The notes under the pieces: model-generated | The model's database searches: none | Seen by the model: the letters and a program-made list of their open reading frames with translations, nothing else | Told to the model about the DNA's origin: nothing | Part shown: positions 28,713 through 38,425 of the stretch, piece by piece | Position numbering within the stretch: position 1 is the stretch's first letter | Layout of the letters: each line of letters begins with the position of its first letter | Program-made: the position numbers and the translations under genes | Origin: Pacificibacter maritimus | Lineage (GTDB): Bacteria > Pseudomonadota > Alphaproteobacteria > Rhodobacterales > Rhodobacteraceae | NCBI RefSeq assembly: GCF_003814915.1 | Contig: NZ_RKQK01000002.1 | Location: forward strand, 125,184 to 189,183 | Direction of reading: 5' to 3' | Length of the DNA stretch: 64,000 bases

Positions 28713-29399
28713 TCAATCCTTTGGCGCGAGCAGTTTAAGGGCAGCGCGGATCAGGGTTGATGTGTCCGCATCGGGGGCATCCATGGCCGATTGTGCCACA
28801 GCGCCCGCCGCATCAGAAGGACTATATCCTAGGTTTTGCAAAGCGGACAGGGCTTCGGATTCGGCAGCTGCATTGGCTTTGGCAGCGGGTTTTGCTTTGG
28901 CGGATTTGCGCGGCGCTTGGGGCGTTGCAGCCTCGATCACTTCAGCGGCATCGGCCGCATCCAAAGTTTCGGGCAAAGCGCCGCCCATGGCCATGACTTT
29001 CGGCGCTTTGTCTTTCAGCTCCATTGTCACGCGTTGCGCCGTTTTGGGCCCCACGCCAGGGGCAGCTTTGATCGCGTTCCAATCGCCCAGCGCCACGGCG
29101 CGCCCTGTGGCTTCTGCGCCAAGCGTGCCCAAAATAGCCATGGCGGCTTTCGCGCCGATACCTTGGACTGAAATTAACAAACGATACCATTCTTTTTCAA
29201 ACAAAGAGGTAAAACCGAACAGCTGCATATTGTCCTCGCGCACCAACATATCGGTGTACAACGCCACAGGTTCGCCCGCGCGCGGCATGGCCATACGGGT
29301 GCGTTCAGAGACGAAAACGATGTACCCCACGCCGCGTACATCGATCATCGCGTGATCTGTGCCGATGTAGTCAACAATGCCTGTGAGTTTGCCGATCAT
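28713..29399 (-). CDS. ruvA: Holliday junction helicase subunit RuvA
   Basis: This 228-residue protein has an N-terminal OB fold ([13 protein letters not shown]), two helix-hairpin-helix motifs ([16 protein letters not shown] and [15 protein letters not shown]) and a C-terminal UBA-like domain that binds RuvB. A low-complexity Ala/Lys linker (about 150-180) makes it longer than the E. coli protein of about 203 residues. It overlaps ruvC by four bases (ATGA). Confidence 0.96.
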   Translation of the reverse strand: MIGKLTGIVDYIGTDHAMIDVRGVGYIVFVSERTRMAMPRAGEPVALYTDMLVREDNMQLFGFTSLFEKEWYRLLISVQGIGAKAAMAILGTLGAEATGRAVALGDWNAIKAAPGVGPKTAQRVTMELKDKAPKVMAMGGALPETLDAADAAEVIEAATPQAPRKSAKAKPAAKANAAAESEALSALQNLGYSPSDAAGAVAQSAMDAPDADTSTLIRAALKLLAPKD

Positions 29400-29968
29400 G
29401 CGCTTGCCCCTTTGGGTGTGGTTTTGCGGGCCCCATATTTGGGGGCTGCGGGCTTTCTTGGACGTCCCGCTTTTTGGATCGCATCAGCAAGACGTGCGCC
29501 AGATTGGGCGTGGTGCGAGTGACAAATGGCGATAGCCAAAGCATCAACAGCATCAGCGCCCGCCAATTTTGCGCCGGGCAATTGCAGTTTGATCATGTGT
29601 TCCACTTGCTGCTTGGCCGCATGCCCCACGCCGACGACGGCTTTTTTCACCGCATTGGGCGCGTATTCCCCGATGGGCAGGCCAAATTGCGCAGGCACAA
29701 GCAAAGCAACAGCCCGCGCTTGGCCGAGTTTCAAAGTGGCGACGGCGTCTTTGTTGACAAAGGTTTGCTCGACTGCGGCACAGGTCGGCTGATGGGTATG
29801 AACGACATCGGCAAGCTGATCGAACAAAGACAATAAGCGGATCGCCAGATCATCACTGGCCAAAGAATGACAGATACCATTGGCCACATGGGTGATACGC
29901 GGCCCAGAAACATCAATGATGCCCCAGCCCATATTGCGAAGTCCGGGGTCTATTCCCAATACGCGCAT
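29396..29968 (-). CDS. ruvC: Holliday junction resolvase RuvC
   Basis: This 190-residue RNase H-fold nuclease cuts Holliday junctions. It starts [15 protein letters not shown] with the catalytic Asp7. A second acidic residue lies in AVEQTFV, and [12 protein letters not shown] near residue 140 supplies the last two. A C-terminal basic tail follows. I chose the ATG at 29968 because the family starts there and gcagga lies upstream; the longer in-frame start at 30070 adds 34 residues and runs over a terminator. Confidence 0.96.
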   Translation of the reverse strand: MRVLGIDPGLRNMGWGIIDVSGPRITHVANGICHSLASDDLAIRLLSLFDQLADVVHTHQPTCAAVEQTFVNKDAVATLKLGQARAVALLVPAQFGLPIGEYAPNAVKKAVVGVGHAAKQQVEHMIKLQLPGAKLAGADAVDALAIAICHSHHAQSGARLADAIQKAGRPRKPAAPKYGARKTTPKGASA

Positions 29969-30055
29969 GTTAATCCTGCTCTTGTTTTCGTTTTCTTTAC
30001 GGTTAGCACGAAACAAGAACATTGCAAACACATATGCCGATATACCGCCAAAGCG

Positions 30056-30087
30056 TGAAAAAACCCGCACCTATGCAGATGCGGGTT
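30056..30087 (-). terminator. Terminator upstream of ruvC
   Basis: An 8-bp perfect stem (30062-30069 with 30080-30087) is followed on the minus strand by six to seven T. It ends the transcript of the small membrane protein at 30155-30502 and isolates ruvCAB. Confidence 0.85.
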
Positions 30088-30154
30088 CCTACGTGGACAG
30101 ATCAAAAGCAGCGCAAGGGGAAACAAGCGGCAGATGATCTAAAATTTGGTATCG

Positions 30155-30502
30155 TCAAATCCCGAAGGATTTAACCTGTTTTGCAGCCCATAGAGTTGCG
30201 GGGCCTGCTTCCATCACCCAAGCGCCTGCGCGCTCGACTGGAGAACCTTCAGCCAGTTCTTGAACATGCTGTCCATAAGTGCTGGCGCCGAGGACAATAA
30301 CGAGCCCAACTTTGAATATCATCAGACCCAGTAGCGAAAGGAACATGCCTTTCACAGGAAAGCGTGGACCGCGACGCCGTGGGCGCGCGATGATCAAACC
30401 GTCATGGTTAACTGAAAAGATCGCACCCTTAGCCATCGCACGCCGCTTAACGTCGATCCGCGTCAATCTTTTTTCTAATTGCTGTGCACCCAGATAGGCC
30501 AT
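30155..30502 (-). CDS. Small membrane protein, unknown
   Basis: This 115-residue protein has a basic N-terminal half and one or two membrane helices (about 53-75). I recognise no family. The terminator after its stop separates it from ruvC, and 102 bases separate it from prmA upstream. Confidence 0.7.
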   Translation of the reverse strand: MAYLGAQQLEKRLTRIDVKRRAMAKGAIFSVNHDGLIIARPRRRGPRFPVKGMFLSLLGLMIFKVGLVIVLGASTYGQHVQELAEGSPVERAGAWVMEAGPATLWAAKQVKSFGI

Positions 30503-30604
30503 GGCAACACCCTCATACCGGCCCCCACCAGTGAGCTATTTATCGCGCCGAAATGTGGCGAGAATGGGGCAATAAGGGCATAACCAAGGTTTTTGTGACT
30601 ATTT

Positions 30605-31477
30605 TTAGGCGGATTTTTCCAATGTCAGCGTTGACCAGTCAACAATCTCTTCGTGGTGAATAAGATTGAACCCATTTCGTGTATAAACGTCGATCACTTC
30701 TGATGCCTGAGGATTGAGAATGCCAGACAGAATCACCGCACCACCTGTTTTGGTATGTGCGGCAACATCAGGGGCAAGTGCCACAAGCGGACCTTTTAGG
30801 ATATTGGCAAACACCAAATCAAAGGGCGCTTTGGCTTCAAGAACTTCATGGCTAAAGCCTGCGGCCTCTAAACAGATCACCTGATCGCCCAATCCATTTG
30901 CGTCCACATTGCTTTGCGCGACAGCCACTGCGACTTCATCAATGTCAGATGCATAGGCGGGCGTATCGTTCACTTTTGCAGCCGCCATCGCCAAGACCGC
31001 AGTCCCGCAGCCGATGTCCGCAACATTTTCATAAGTGCCACCATTTGTCAGCAAGCGGTCAAAGGCGCGCAAGCATCCCAGTGTCGTGCCGTGGTGCCCC
31101 GTGCCAAAAGCCATCGCAGCTTCGATCAGCAAGCCGATCTTGTCATCTGGCAGTTTATCCGCATCGTGAGACCCATAGACAAAGAACCGCCCTGCCTCGA
31201 CAGGCGCAAGATCGCGGCGCACTTTTGCCACCCAATCTGTGTCAGGCAGCTCTGAAATGATAAAATCTTTGGCATCATTGGCAGCCGCGATCAAAGCCAA
31301 ACCAACAGCATCGGGCTTTTCGGTGAAATAAGCCCCTACTTCCCACAGACCTGAACCGTCTTCGATTTCGAAAACCCCCACCCCAGTTGGTTCAGGGATG
31401 ACGTTTTCCAACAAAGCGCTGATGGCTTCTGCGGGCAGACGGCCTGTTGTTTTGGTAAAAGCAGTAAATGTGGGCAT
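30605..31477 (-). CDS. prmA: Ribosomal protein L11 methyltransferase PrmA
   Basis: This 290-residue SAM-dependent methyltransferase trimethylates lysines of ribosomal protein L11. The SAM-binding motif VADIGCGTAVLAMAA lies near residue 157, AFGTGHHGTT near 129 is a family mark, and DLVFANILKGPL near 223 holds the NxL catalytic motif. The length is usual. Confidence 0.93.
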   Translation of the reverse strand: MPTFTAFTKTTGRLPAEAISALLENVIPEPTGVGVFEIEDGSGLWEVGAYFTEKPDAVGLALIAAANDAKDFIISELPDTDWVAKVRRDLAPVEAGRFFVYGSHDADKLPDDKIGLLIEAAMAFGTGHHGTTLGCLRAFDRLLTNGGTYENVADIGCGTAVLAMAAAKVNDTPAYASDIDEVAVAVAQSNVDANGLGDQVICLEAAGFSHEVLEAKAPFDLVFANILKGPLVALAPDVAAHTKTGGAVILSGILNPQASEVIDVYTRNGFNLIHHEEIVDWSTLTLEKSA

Positions 31478-31542
31478 GGCGTGGTTCCTAAATATGTTGC
31501 CTTGCCATAGCCCGATCCCCGTGTTGGAGCAAGGTTTAGCAC

Positions 31543-32202
31543 CTAGTCGGCCGTGCGTTGCACCACCCCAATAGGGCAGCTAACGCCCGTGCCGCCGATG
31601 CCACAATAGCCTTGGGGGTTTTTGGCTAAATACTGCTGATGGTAATCCTCTGCATAGTAATAGGCGGGGGCTTGCAAAATTTCCGTTGTAATTGCCTCAT
31701 AGCCTGCTGCCGCAAGCTTTGGCGCATAGAGGGTTTGACTTGCTTGTGCCGCCTGCATTTGTGCGGGGGTGGTGACATAAATACCAGACCGATATTGCGT
31801 GCCGCGATCATTGCCTTGGCGCATACCTTGGGTTGGATCATGCCCTTCCCAAAAGGTCTTAAGCAAAGCGTCAAACGAAATGACCGCGGGGTCATATACC
31901 ACGCGCACCACTTCGTTATGCCCCGTTTGACCAGAGCAAACCTCATCATATGTCGGGTTTGGCGTGAAACCTGCCGCATAGCCCACAGATGTATTCACCA
32001 CACCGTCGAGCGACCAAAAAATGCGTTCGACACCCCAAAAACATCCCATGCCGAAAATCACCACCTCATGCGCGGGATCCACTGCGGCTTTCAAAGCGTT
32101 GCCGTAAACAAAATGGGTTTGTGCCGTTGGGATCGCCTCTGCACGCCCTTCAAGGGCTGTCTGCGCCGTGGGTGGGGTTGTTTTGGAAAAGAGAGAAAAC
32201 AT
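31543..32202 (-). CDS. msrA: Peptide methionine sulfoxide reductase MsrA
   Basis: This 219-residue enzyme reduces methionine-S-sulfoxide in proteins. The active site GMGCFWGVE is at about residue 51, and [24 protein letters not shown] and [18 protein letters not shown] follow with the resolving cysteine. No MsrB domain is fused. A clear aaagga site precedes the ATG. Confidence 0.95.
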   Translation of the reverse strand: MFSLFSKTTPPTAQTALEGRAEAIPTAQTHFVYGNALKAAVDPAHEVVIFGMGCFWGVERIFWSLDGVVNTSVGYAAGFTPNPTYDEVCSGQTGHNEVVRVVYDPAVISFDALLKTFWEGHDPTQGMRQGNDRGTQYRSGIYVTTPAQMQAAQASQTLYAPKLAAAGYEAITTEILQAPAYYYAEDYHQQYLAKNPQGYCGIGGTGVSCPIGVVQRTAD

Positions 32203-32274
32203 GATGGCATCCTTTTCTAAGTTGCCTTCAATATAGCCCTCTTTTCACAAGGTTCTAGGCTGCGGGCCTCAGCT

Positions 32275-33525
32275 TCACGGGGATGTGCTTGAGACAGATG
32301 CCAAGTCGCCGCGTGCAAAGATCGTTTCATTCCCTTTGCGAGGATGGCGTGGGATCAATAGCCCCAAGGCGAATGAAACCCCAGCCATGCTTGCCGCCAA
32401 AACGAAAACACTTGAAGGCGATACCAGCCATAAATACCCAAGGGCTGCGGGCAAAAAAACCGCCGCTATATGGTTAATGGTAAAGGCGACTGCCGCCGTT
32501 GGGGCGATATCTTGCGGGTCCGCAATCTTTTGGAAATAGGTTTTCAAAGCAAACGCCAAGCCAAACAGCATGTGATCGACCACATATAAGACCGATGCGA
32601 CCGCGACACCCCAGCTTAGCCAGTACAGGCCACCATAGGCCAAAAACACCACAATCAAGCCTGCGTATTCAAACAGCAAAACGAACCGTTCGCCTTTCCG
32701 TCCAACCACGCGCCCCATCAAAGGGGCCACAAACATGTTGATCAAAAAATTTATCATGAACAGGGATGTGACTTCATGCACATCAAACCCGAATTTTTCG
32801 ACCATCATAAAGGCTGCGAAAACCACAAAAATCTGACGACGCGCCCCCGCCATGAACTGCAATGCATAGTACAGCCAATAGCGTTTTTTTAGAATCAGTT
32901 TGCGGACTTGGGGGTGGGGCGATTCAAATTGACGAAAAGAAAACAAAGCATAGATGGCGATAAGTGCGGTAATTCCGCCACCCACCATGTAGACCAAAGA
33001 ATAGGACAAATCGAACGTTTTCCACGTGAGCACCAACGATCCATAGGCCAAGAGTGATGCGGCAGATCCCGCGGCCATTAACCAGCCCAAAACCTGCGGC
33101 GCGCGTGCCTTATCGACCCATTGCAACTGCAATGACTGGTTAACGGTCTCGTAATAGTGGAACCCAATAGACGACAACATTGTTAACGTCAGTATGCCGC
33201 CAAAAGACGGAAAATACGCTGTCAACGCGGTCGCAACCCCTAGCATCAGCAGCGCAACCAGCCCCAATATCTGCTCTCGCATAAACATCAAAAGCGCAAT
33301 AACCCCGATTGCCAAAAAGCCCGGTATTTCACGTACAGTGTGAAGCCAACCGATTTCGACACCGGTAAATCCCGCCATTTCAATCACGAAATTATTGAGC
33401 AAAGCATTCCATGTATTAAAGCCAATCGGCATGGCAAAAGCCATTAAGACGAGTAAAAATATAGGACGACGCCACCAAGGCAAGCTGCGCGTTTGCGCAA
33501 GAGGAATAGGCTGTTTCATGCGCAT
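32275..33525 (-). CDS. MFS transporter
   Basis: This 416-residue protein has about twelve membrane helices in the two-bundle layout of the major facilitator superfamily, with a basic loop in the middle (KLILKKRYW). The substrate is not evident. It is divergent from the RTX-like gene at 33662; the shared 136-bp gap holds a long inverted repeat. Two in-frame ATG codons (33525 and 33519) are possible starts. Confidence 0.85.
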   Translation of the reverse strand: MRMKQPIPLAQTRSLPWWRRPIFLLVLMAFAMPIGFNTWNALLNNFVIEMAGFTGVEIGWLHTVREIPGFLAIGVIALLMFMREQILGLVALLMLGVATALTAYFPSFGGILTLTMLSSIGFHYYETVNQSLQLQWVDKARAPQVLGWLMAAGSAASLLAYGSLVLTWKTFDLSYSLVYMVGGGITALIAIYALFSFRQFESPHPQVRKLILKKRYWLYYALQFMAGARRQIFVVFAAFMMVEKFGFDVHEVTSLFMINFLINMFVAPLMGRVVGRKGERFVLLFEYAGLIVVFLAYGGLYWLSWGVAVASVLYVVDHMLFGLAFALKTYFQKIADPQDIAPTAAVAFTINHIAAVFLPAALGYLWLVSPSSVFVLAASMAGVSFALGLLIPRHPRKGNETIFARGDLASVSSTSP

Positions 33526-33595
33526 GGTTTAGGCCTTTACTTGCGGTCTGAAAAGATAAAACGACCAAATAAACATGCACAAACGCGTCGCTTTT

Positions 33596-33625
33596 ATTTG
33601 ACCAACGCCCGTCGCTTGGTCAAAT
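33596..33625. promoter_or_regulatory. 10-bp inverted repeat, putative operator
   Basis: ATTTGACCAA (33596-33605) and TTGGTCAAAT (33616-33625) form a perfect inverted repeat around a 10-base spacer, with half-site centres two helical turns apart. It lies between the divergent MFS and RTX genes, so one dimeric regulator could control both. A TTAACCAT box, the half-site form of the CtrA motif, lies at 33627-33634 just beyond it. Confidence 0.6.
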
Positions 33626-33661
33626 TTTAACCATTATCATTTCTAGGTGGGGAATATTCTA

Positions 33662-34879
33662 ATGGTTAATTACAACTTTGAACCAATTCATCCGGTCTTA
33701 ATTCCGATTGTTCCGGCAGAGGGATCAACGGGCGCGATCGTCAATGGAACCAGTGCGGCAGACTATGTTGATGAAGATTATGTTGATGCTGACGGCGACT
33801 ATCTTTTGAGTGGGTACAACACAGTTTTACTCGGGTCTCGCGCGGATACATTCATCGGCGGCATTGGCCACAATGATGTGACTGGCGGCGGCGGTGGCGA
33901 CACCTTGATGGGCGTAACGGGCTATAATATTTTAAACGGCAATGGTGGCAATGATGTCATCGACACAGGAACAATGAACAGCGCTGTGTTTGGCGGAAAC
34001 GGCGATGATGATCTGATCCTTGATGTTTCTATTGGCGCGGATCACACTGCCTCTGGTGGTGCTGGTGCGGACCTGTTTTCAATCACTGGACTGGCGGATA
34101 ACCGTGCGTCTTTGACAACGATTACGGATTTTAATGAGCTTGAGGACCGCGTAGAAATTGACGGCATCGACATTACCGATCTGGATTTAGATACCTCCGA
34201 TGTCATCGTGAATGGGGCTGATGTCTACCTGCGTTTGGGCGACACCAGTCTTGCTTTGTTCGAAGACCTATTTTTAGACGTCGACACCTCGCTCTTTGAG
34301 ACACCCATCCAAGGCACCGATGGTAACGACCAATTCACCCTTGGGTCCAGCGATACGAATGGCGCCCAGATCACCAATGGAGATGACATCATTTTCTTGG
34401 GCGACGGCGATGATTTTGTGCGCTTGGGCAAAGGCGATGACATTGCGTTTGGTGGCGCGGGAAATGATGAACTGCGCGGCCAAAAAGGCAACAACATGCT
34501 CTACGGTGAAGATGGCGACGACATTCTGGACAGCGGTGCCCATGCATCGGTTTTGAATGGCGGTGCGGGCGATGACTGGCTGATGGCAAATCTGCGCCGC
34601 AATGGCGAACATATTTTGTCAGGCGGACAAGGCAGCGATGTTTTTGAATTTTATTCTAACAACGCGTCCAACTCAGGGTCGGCCGTCGTGCAAGATTTCC
34701 AGATTGGCGAAGACACATTGGTTTTGAATGGCTCCTTCAACGGCCTATTTGTGGATCTTCAAGACACCGAAGACGGCCTTTTAGTCGCCTTTGATAACGG
34801 CGCAGAGGCCCTGTTTCTTGGGCTTGATACTGATGACGCCTTTGCGCTCGGCTTATACGACATTCCAATCGTCGGCTAA
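33662..34879 (+). CDS. RTX-like calcium-binding protein
   Basis: This 405-residue acidic protein has two blocks of RTX (hemolysin-type) nonapeptide repeats, GGxGxDxLx, at about residues 60-130 and 245-315, with GGAGNDELRGQKGNN and GEDGDDILDSGA as good examples. Such proteins fold on binding calcium outside the cell and are usually exported by a type I system, with a C-terminal signal. There is no N-terminal signal peptide. No type I exporter is nearby, so it is an orphan substrate. No enzyme domain is recognisable. The ATG at 33662 follows aggtgggg; a GTG at 33647 is the alternative. Confidence 0.87.
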   Translation: MVNYNFEPIHPVLIPIVPAEGSTGAIVNGTSAADYVDEDYVDADGDYLLSGYNTVLLGSRADTFIGGIGHNDVTGGGGGDTLMGVTGYNILNGNGGNDVIDTGTMNSAVFGGNGDDDLILDVSIGADHTASGGAGADLFSITGLADNRASLTTITDFNELEDRVEIDGIDITDLDLDTSDVIVNGADVYLRLGDTSLALFEDLFLDVDTSLFETPIQGTDGNDQFTLGSSDTNGAQITNGDDIIFLGDGDDFVRLGKGDDIAFGGAGNDELRGQKGNNMLYGEDGDDILDSGAHASVLNGGAGDDWLMANLRRNGEHILSGGQGSDVFEFYSNNASNSGSAVVQDFQIGEDTLVLNGSFNGLFVDLQDTEDGLLVAFDNGAEALFLGLDTDDAFALGLYDIPIVG

Positions 34880-34953
34880 TCCATAGACGCGACTTCCCTC
34901 CGCTTTGGCGCGCCTGAACGGAGGGAAACCCGTAAAAGTATAAAGATAAAAAC

Positions 34954-35244
34954 ATGGCTGATATGATCGAAATTCAAAATGTGAACACGCCCGAAAAAAC
35001 ATCGCGTGTGAATGCAGCCAAATATAACGCGATGAAAGCCGCCATATTGCAGGCCTTTGCACAGACCAGTGCCCCCCAGACAGCCGCCCAATTGAAAGAG
35101 GCGGCCAAGTCATATCTGCCGCAGGATTTATTCCCTGAAGGAGCCACAGCAGGCTGGTGGTTGAAAGCGGTACAATTGGATTTAGAAGCAAAGGGCGTGA
35201 TGCAACGCCACGCCACCAAGCCCCTGACCTTTAGCTTGACCTAG
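34954..35244 (+). CDS. Small conserved protein, DUF6958-like
   Basis: This 96-residue protein has no signal or membrane segment. The pattern RVNAAKYNAMKAAIL and then GWWLKAVQLDLEAKGVM recalls a small family I know as DUF6958; the match is from memory. It resembles a winged-helix, DNA-binding-like module. It lies 74 bases after the RTX gene on the same strand, and priA faces it from the other side two bases beyond. Confidence 0.75.
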   Translation: MADMIEIQNVNTPEKTSRVNAAKYNAMKAAILQAFAQTSAPQTAAQLKEAAKSYLPQDLFPEGATAGWWLKAVQLDLEAKGVMQRHATKPLTFSLT

Positions 35245-35245
35245 C

Positions 35246-37441
35246 CTACCAAAAGCTTTGTGGGTCGATATCGATTTGAAGTTTAACGTGTTTCGGCAAT
35301 CGCAAACCGGCGGCCCATTGACTGAGCGCTGCTTGCAGCGGCACAGCTTTGTCAGCTTTTACCAAAAGTCGCACACGATGCTTGCCGCGCACCCGCGCGA
35401 TTGGAGCAGGTGCAGGCCCAAACGCCATCGCACCGACCCTTTGCAAAGCCTGCGTATTGCGTGCCATCAGATCGGCGGCGCGCGTTACATCACCCAAATC
35501 GGGCCCTGACAAAATAATCCCTGCCATACGCCCAAATGGGGGCACGCCTGCCAGCCTACGCTCATCGGCCTCGGCTTGCCAAAAGCCTTCTTCATCGCCT
35601 GCTAAAATAGCGCGAATAACAGGGTGTTCGGGTTGATAGGTTTGCAACAAGGCAGTGCCGCGCTTTTCGGCGCGCCCTGCCCGTCCGGCCACTTGGCGCA
35701 TCAATTGAAACGTGCGTTCGGCTGCACGCAGGTCTGACCCTTGCAGGCCAAGATCGGCGTCAATCACACCCACCAAAGTGAGGTTGGGAAAGTTATGCCC
35801 TTTGGCCACAAGTTGCGTGCCGATCACAATATCGGTGTCGCCGTTGGCGATCAGTTGGATTTGTTCTTTCAAGGCTCGCGCAGAGCCAAACAAATCAGAT
35901 GACAAAACTGCGACTTTTGCATCGGGGAACTTTTCGGCCACCTCTTCAGCCAAGCGTTCCACACCGGGACCAACGGGGGCCAGCCGCCCCTCAACTTGGC
36001 AGGATGGGCAGATCGTCGGCATCTCTTTGGTTTCACCGCATTGGTGGCACATCAGGCGGTTTAAAAAGCGGTGTTCCACCATGCGCGCATCGCAATCATC
36101 GCAAGCGATTTGAAAGCCGCACGCCCTGCAAATCGTCACAGGCGCATAGCCGCGACGATTGATGAACAGCAGGGATTGTTCTCCCTTTTCAATGCGTTCA
36201 TTGACTGCCGCAACCAATTGATCGGATATAAACCGCGTGGCTGACAGCTTTTCTGTGCGCATATCTAAGGCGCGCATTTCAGGCATTACAGCTGGCCCAA
36301 AACGACTTTCCAAATCGAGACGTTTGTACTTGCCTGCTTGCACATTGGCCCATGTTTCCAAACTGGGCGTGGCAGAGGCCAAGATCACCGCAGCGCCAGA
36401 CAAAGATGCACGCAAAACGGACATATCGCGGGCGTTATACAGCACGCCTTCTTCTTGTTTGTACGATGTGTCATGTTCTTCATCGACCACGATCAATCCA
36501 AGGTTTTGATAAGGCAAAAACAATGCTGAGCGCGCGCCAATCACCATTTGTGCGCCGCCTGATCCGACCATTTTCCACACACGGCGGCGTTCGGTCATGG
36601 TTACACCTGAATGCCATTCCGCAGGCTTGCACCCAAAGCGTTCTTCGACGCGGTCCAAGAATTCTGAGGTCAGCGCAATCTCAGGCAAAAGCACCAAAGC
36701 TTGGCGCCCTTGGGCCAAACATTCTGCCACGGCTTCTAGGTAAACTTCAGTTTTGCCCGACCCTGTGACACCTTTCAACAAAGTCGTGCTATAGCGCTCA
36801 GCCGCCACTTCGGCGCGCAGGGCCGTGGCGACACTGGCTTGCGCATCTGAGAGCACTTTACCATCGCGGCTGGGATCAAGGCGCGGAAATTCCAGATCAC
36901 GGGGGCTGTCTTGTTCAAGGATCGCACCCGATGGCACCATACCTTTGATCACAGCCGTGCCCACGCCCACGTGTTCGGCCAATTCTTTTAGGGTAAAGGC
37001 CAAGTTGGGCGTTTCTTTCAAGGCCGCAATCACGCGTTTTCGTGCGTCGGTTTCGCGCGGCATTTCTCCTGTACCCAAACGGTAGATTTTGCGCATGGAC
37101 GGCGGATCTAGCAAGCCGGGCGCCCGCGTGGCAAGGCGCAGCATCGCAGGCATGGGCGTTAGGGTATAACTGCCAACTTTTCCCAAAAACTCCATCATTG
37201 CGGGGGGCATTGGGGCGACATCCAAAATATTGGAAATGCTGCGTGCTTTGCTGAGGTCAAATCCGCCTTTTCCCTGCCCCCAAACACAGCCCAAAACTTT
37301 GCGCGGACCAAGTGGTACCTGCACAAAATCACCCAAACGGCAGCCGCCGCCTGGCGATTTGTAATCAAGCGGGCGGTCCAGCGGCTCTGTCGTAAGCACA
37401 GCGACCAACGCGCCTTGGGGGAAATAATCGTCTTGCGTCAT
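35246..37441 (-). CDS. priA: Primosomal helicase PriA
   Basis: This 731-residue superfamily 2 helicase restarts stalled replication forks. Walker A is GVTGSGKTEVY near residue 224, the DEAH-type box is VVDEEHDTSYK, and eight cysteines in four CxxC pairs (CRACGFQIACDDC onwards) bind two zinc ions near 430-475. The start is uncertain: ATG at 37441 fits the family, while the frame opens at a TTG at 37453. Neither has a clear ribosome site. It ends next to the small protein at 34954. Confidence 0.95.
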   Translation of the reverse strand: MTQDDYFPQGALVAVLTTEPLDRPLDYKSPGGGCRLGDFVQVPLGPRKVLGCVWGQGKGGFDLSKARSISNILDVAPMPPAMMEFLGKVGSYTLTPMPAMLRLATRAPGLLDPPSMRKIYRLGTGEMPRETDARKRVIAALKETPNLAFTLKELAEHVGVGTAVIKGMVPSGAILEQDSPRDLEFPRLDPSRDGKVLSDAQASVATALRAEVAAERYSTTLLKGVTGSGKTEVYLEAVAECLAQGRQALVLLPEIALTSEFLDRVEERFGCKPAEWHSGVTMTERRRVWKMVGSGGAQMVIGARSALFLPYQNLGLIVVDEEHDTSYKQEEGVLYNARDMSVLRASLSGAAVILASATPSLETWANVQAGKYKRLDLESRFGPAVMPEMRALDMRTEKLSATRFISDQLVAAVNERIEKGEQSLLFINRRGYAPVTICRACGFQIACDDCDARMVEHRFLNRLMCHQCGETKEMPTICPSCQVEGRLAPVGPGVERLAEEVAEKFPDAKVAVLSSDLFGSARALKEQIQLIANGDTDIVIGTQLVAKGHNFPNLTLVGVIDADLGLQGSDLRAAERTFQLMRQVAGRAGRAEKRGTALLQTYQPEHPVIRAILAGDEEGFWQAEADERRLAGVPPFGRMAGIILSGPDLGDVTRAADLMARNTQALQRVGAMAFGPAPAPIARVRGKHRVRLLVKADKAVPLQAALSQWAAGLRLPKHVKLQIDIDPQSFW

Positions 37442-37566
37442 AGGCAAATTCAATAAGCGCTTTATGCCGCCCGTACCAGAGCCGCTTTTGCACGAAAGCC
37501 CCTTTCTCCTAGGTCAAGTTTGCGCTATCAGGACAAGGAAACCACAGGTATACAGAGGACACTCCT

Positions 37567-38220
37567 ATGAAATTTTTCGTCGATACCGCTGATGTTGATG
37601 CAATCCGTGAGCTAAATGATCTTGGCTTTTGCGATGGTGTAACAACAAACCCATCTTTGATCAAAAAATCTGGTCGCGATATTCTGGAAGTCACGAAAGA
37701 AATTTGTGATTTGGTTGATGGCCCTGTCTCTGCTGAAGTTGTCGCGCTAGACGCAGACACAATGATCGCAGAAGGCCGCAAATTGGCGCAGATCGCAGAC
37801 AACGTGGTTATTAAATTGCCACTGACTTTGGATGGTTTGAAAGCCTGTAAAGTGCTTGCCTCAGAGGGTCACAAAATCAACGTCACTTTGTGTTTTTCAG
37901 CCAACCAAGCGCTTTTGGCTGCGAAAGCTGGCGCAACATTCATTTCGCCCTTTATCGGCCGCTTGGATGACATCAACATCGATGGTCTAGACCTGATCGA
38001 AGACATCCGCACCATCTACGATAACTACGGTTACGACACAGAAATCTTGGCTGCCTCTATCCGCACTGTGAACCACATTTCTGAATGTGCGAAAATCGGT
38101 GCTGACGTAATCACCGCCCCTGCCAATGTGATCAAAGCGATGGCAAACCACGTTTTGACAGACAAAGGTCTTGATGCATTTGTGGCTGACATCAAAGCCG
38201 CAGGGATCAAAATTCTTTAA
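37567..38220 (+). CDS. Transaldolase, small FSA/TalC type
   Basis: This 217-residue protein belongs to the short transaldolase / fructose-6-phosphate aldolase subfamily. It starts [12 protein letters not shown], has GVTTNPSLI and the Schiff-base Lys83 in NVVIKLPLT. Rhodobacteraceae commonly use such proteins as transaldolase in the pentose phosphate pathway, but FSA activity cannot be excluded. It stands alone, with a strong terminator behind. Confidence 0.93.
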   Translation: MKFFVDTADVDAIRELNDLGFCDGVTTNPSLIKKSGRDILEVTKEICDLVDGPVSAEVVALDADTMIAEGRKLAQIADNVVIKLPLTLDGLKACKVLASEGHKINVTLCFSANQALLAAKAGATFISPFIGRLDDINIDGLDLIEDIRTIYDNYGYDTEILAASIRTVNHISECAKIGADVITAPANVIKAMANHVLTDKGLDAFVADIKAAGIKIL

Positions 38221-38250
38221 GCCAATTTGGCGACACATCCATTTGATTAA

Positions 38251-38290
38251 ACGCCCCGCAAGGTCAATCCTGCGGGGCGTTTTGCATTTT
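38251..38290 (+). terminator. Terminator after transaldolase
   Basis: A perfect 10-bp GC-rich stem (38251-38260 with 38271-38280) has a 10-base loop. It is followed by TTTGCATTTT. Confidence 0.9.
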
Positions 38291-38425
38291 GGCCCTGTTG
38301 CGCTGAGAACGCAGAGCGGGTCATGCAATGCGCGGATTGGCATTTTTCTTGCGCAAAGCCGTTAAAACCGTCACATTGCCCCCCAACAGACTGGAAAAAT
38401 CCAGCTATAGCTTGAGGCGACAGAC

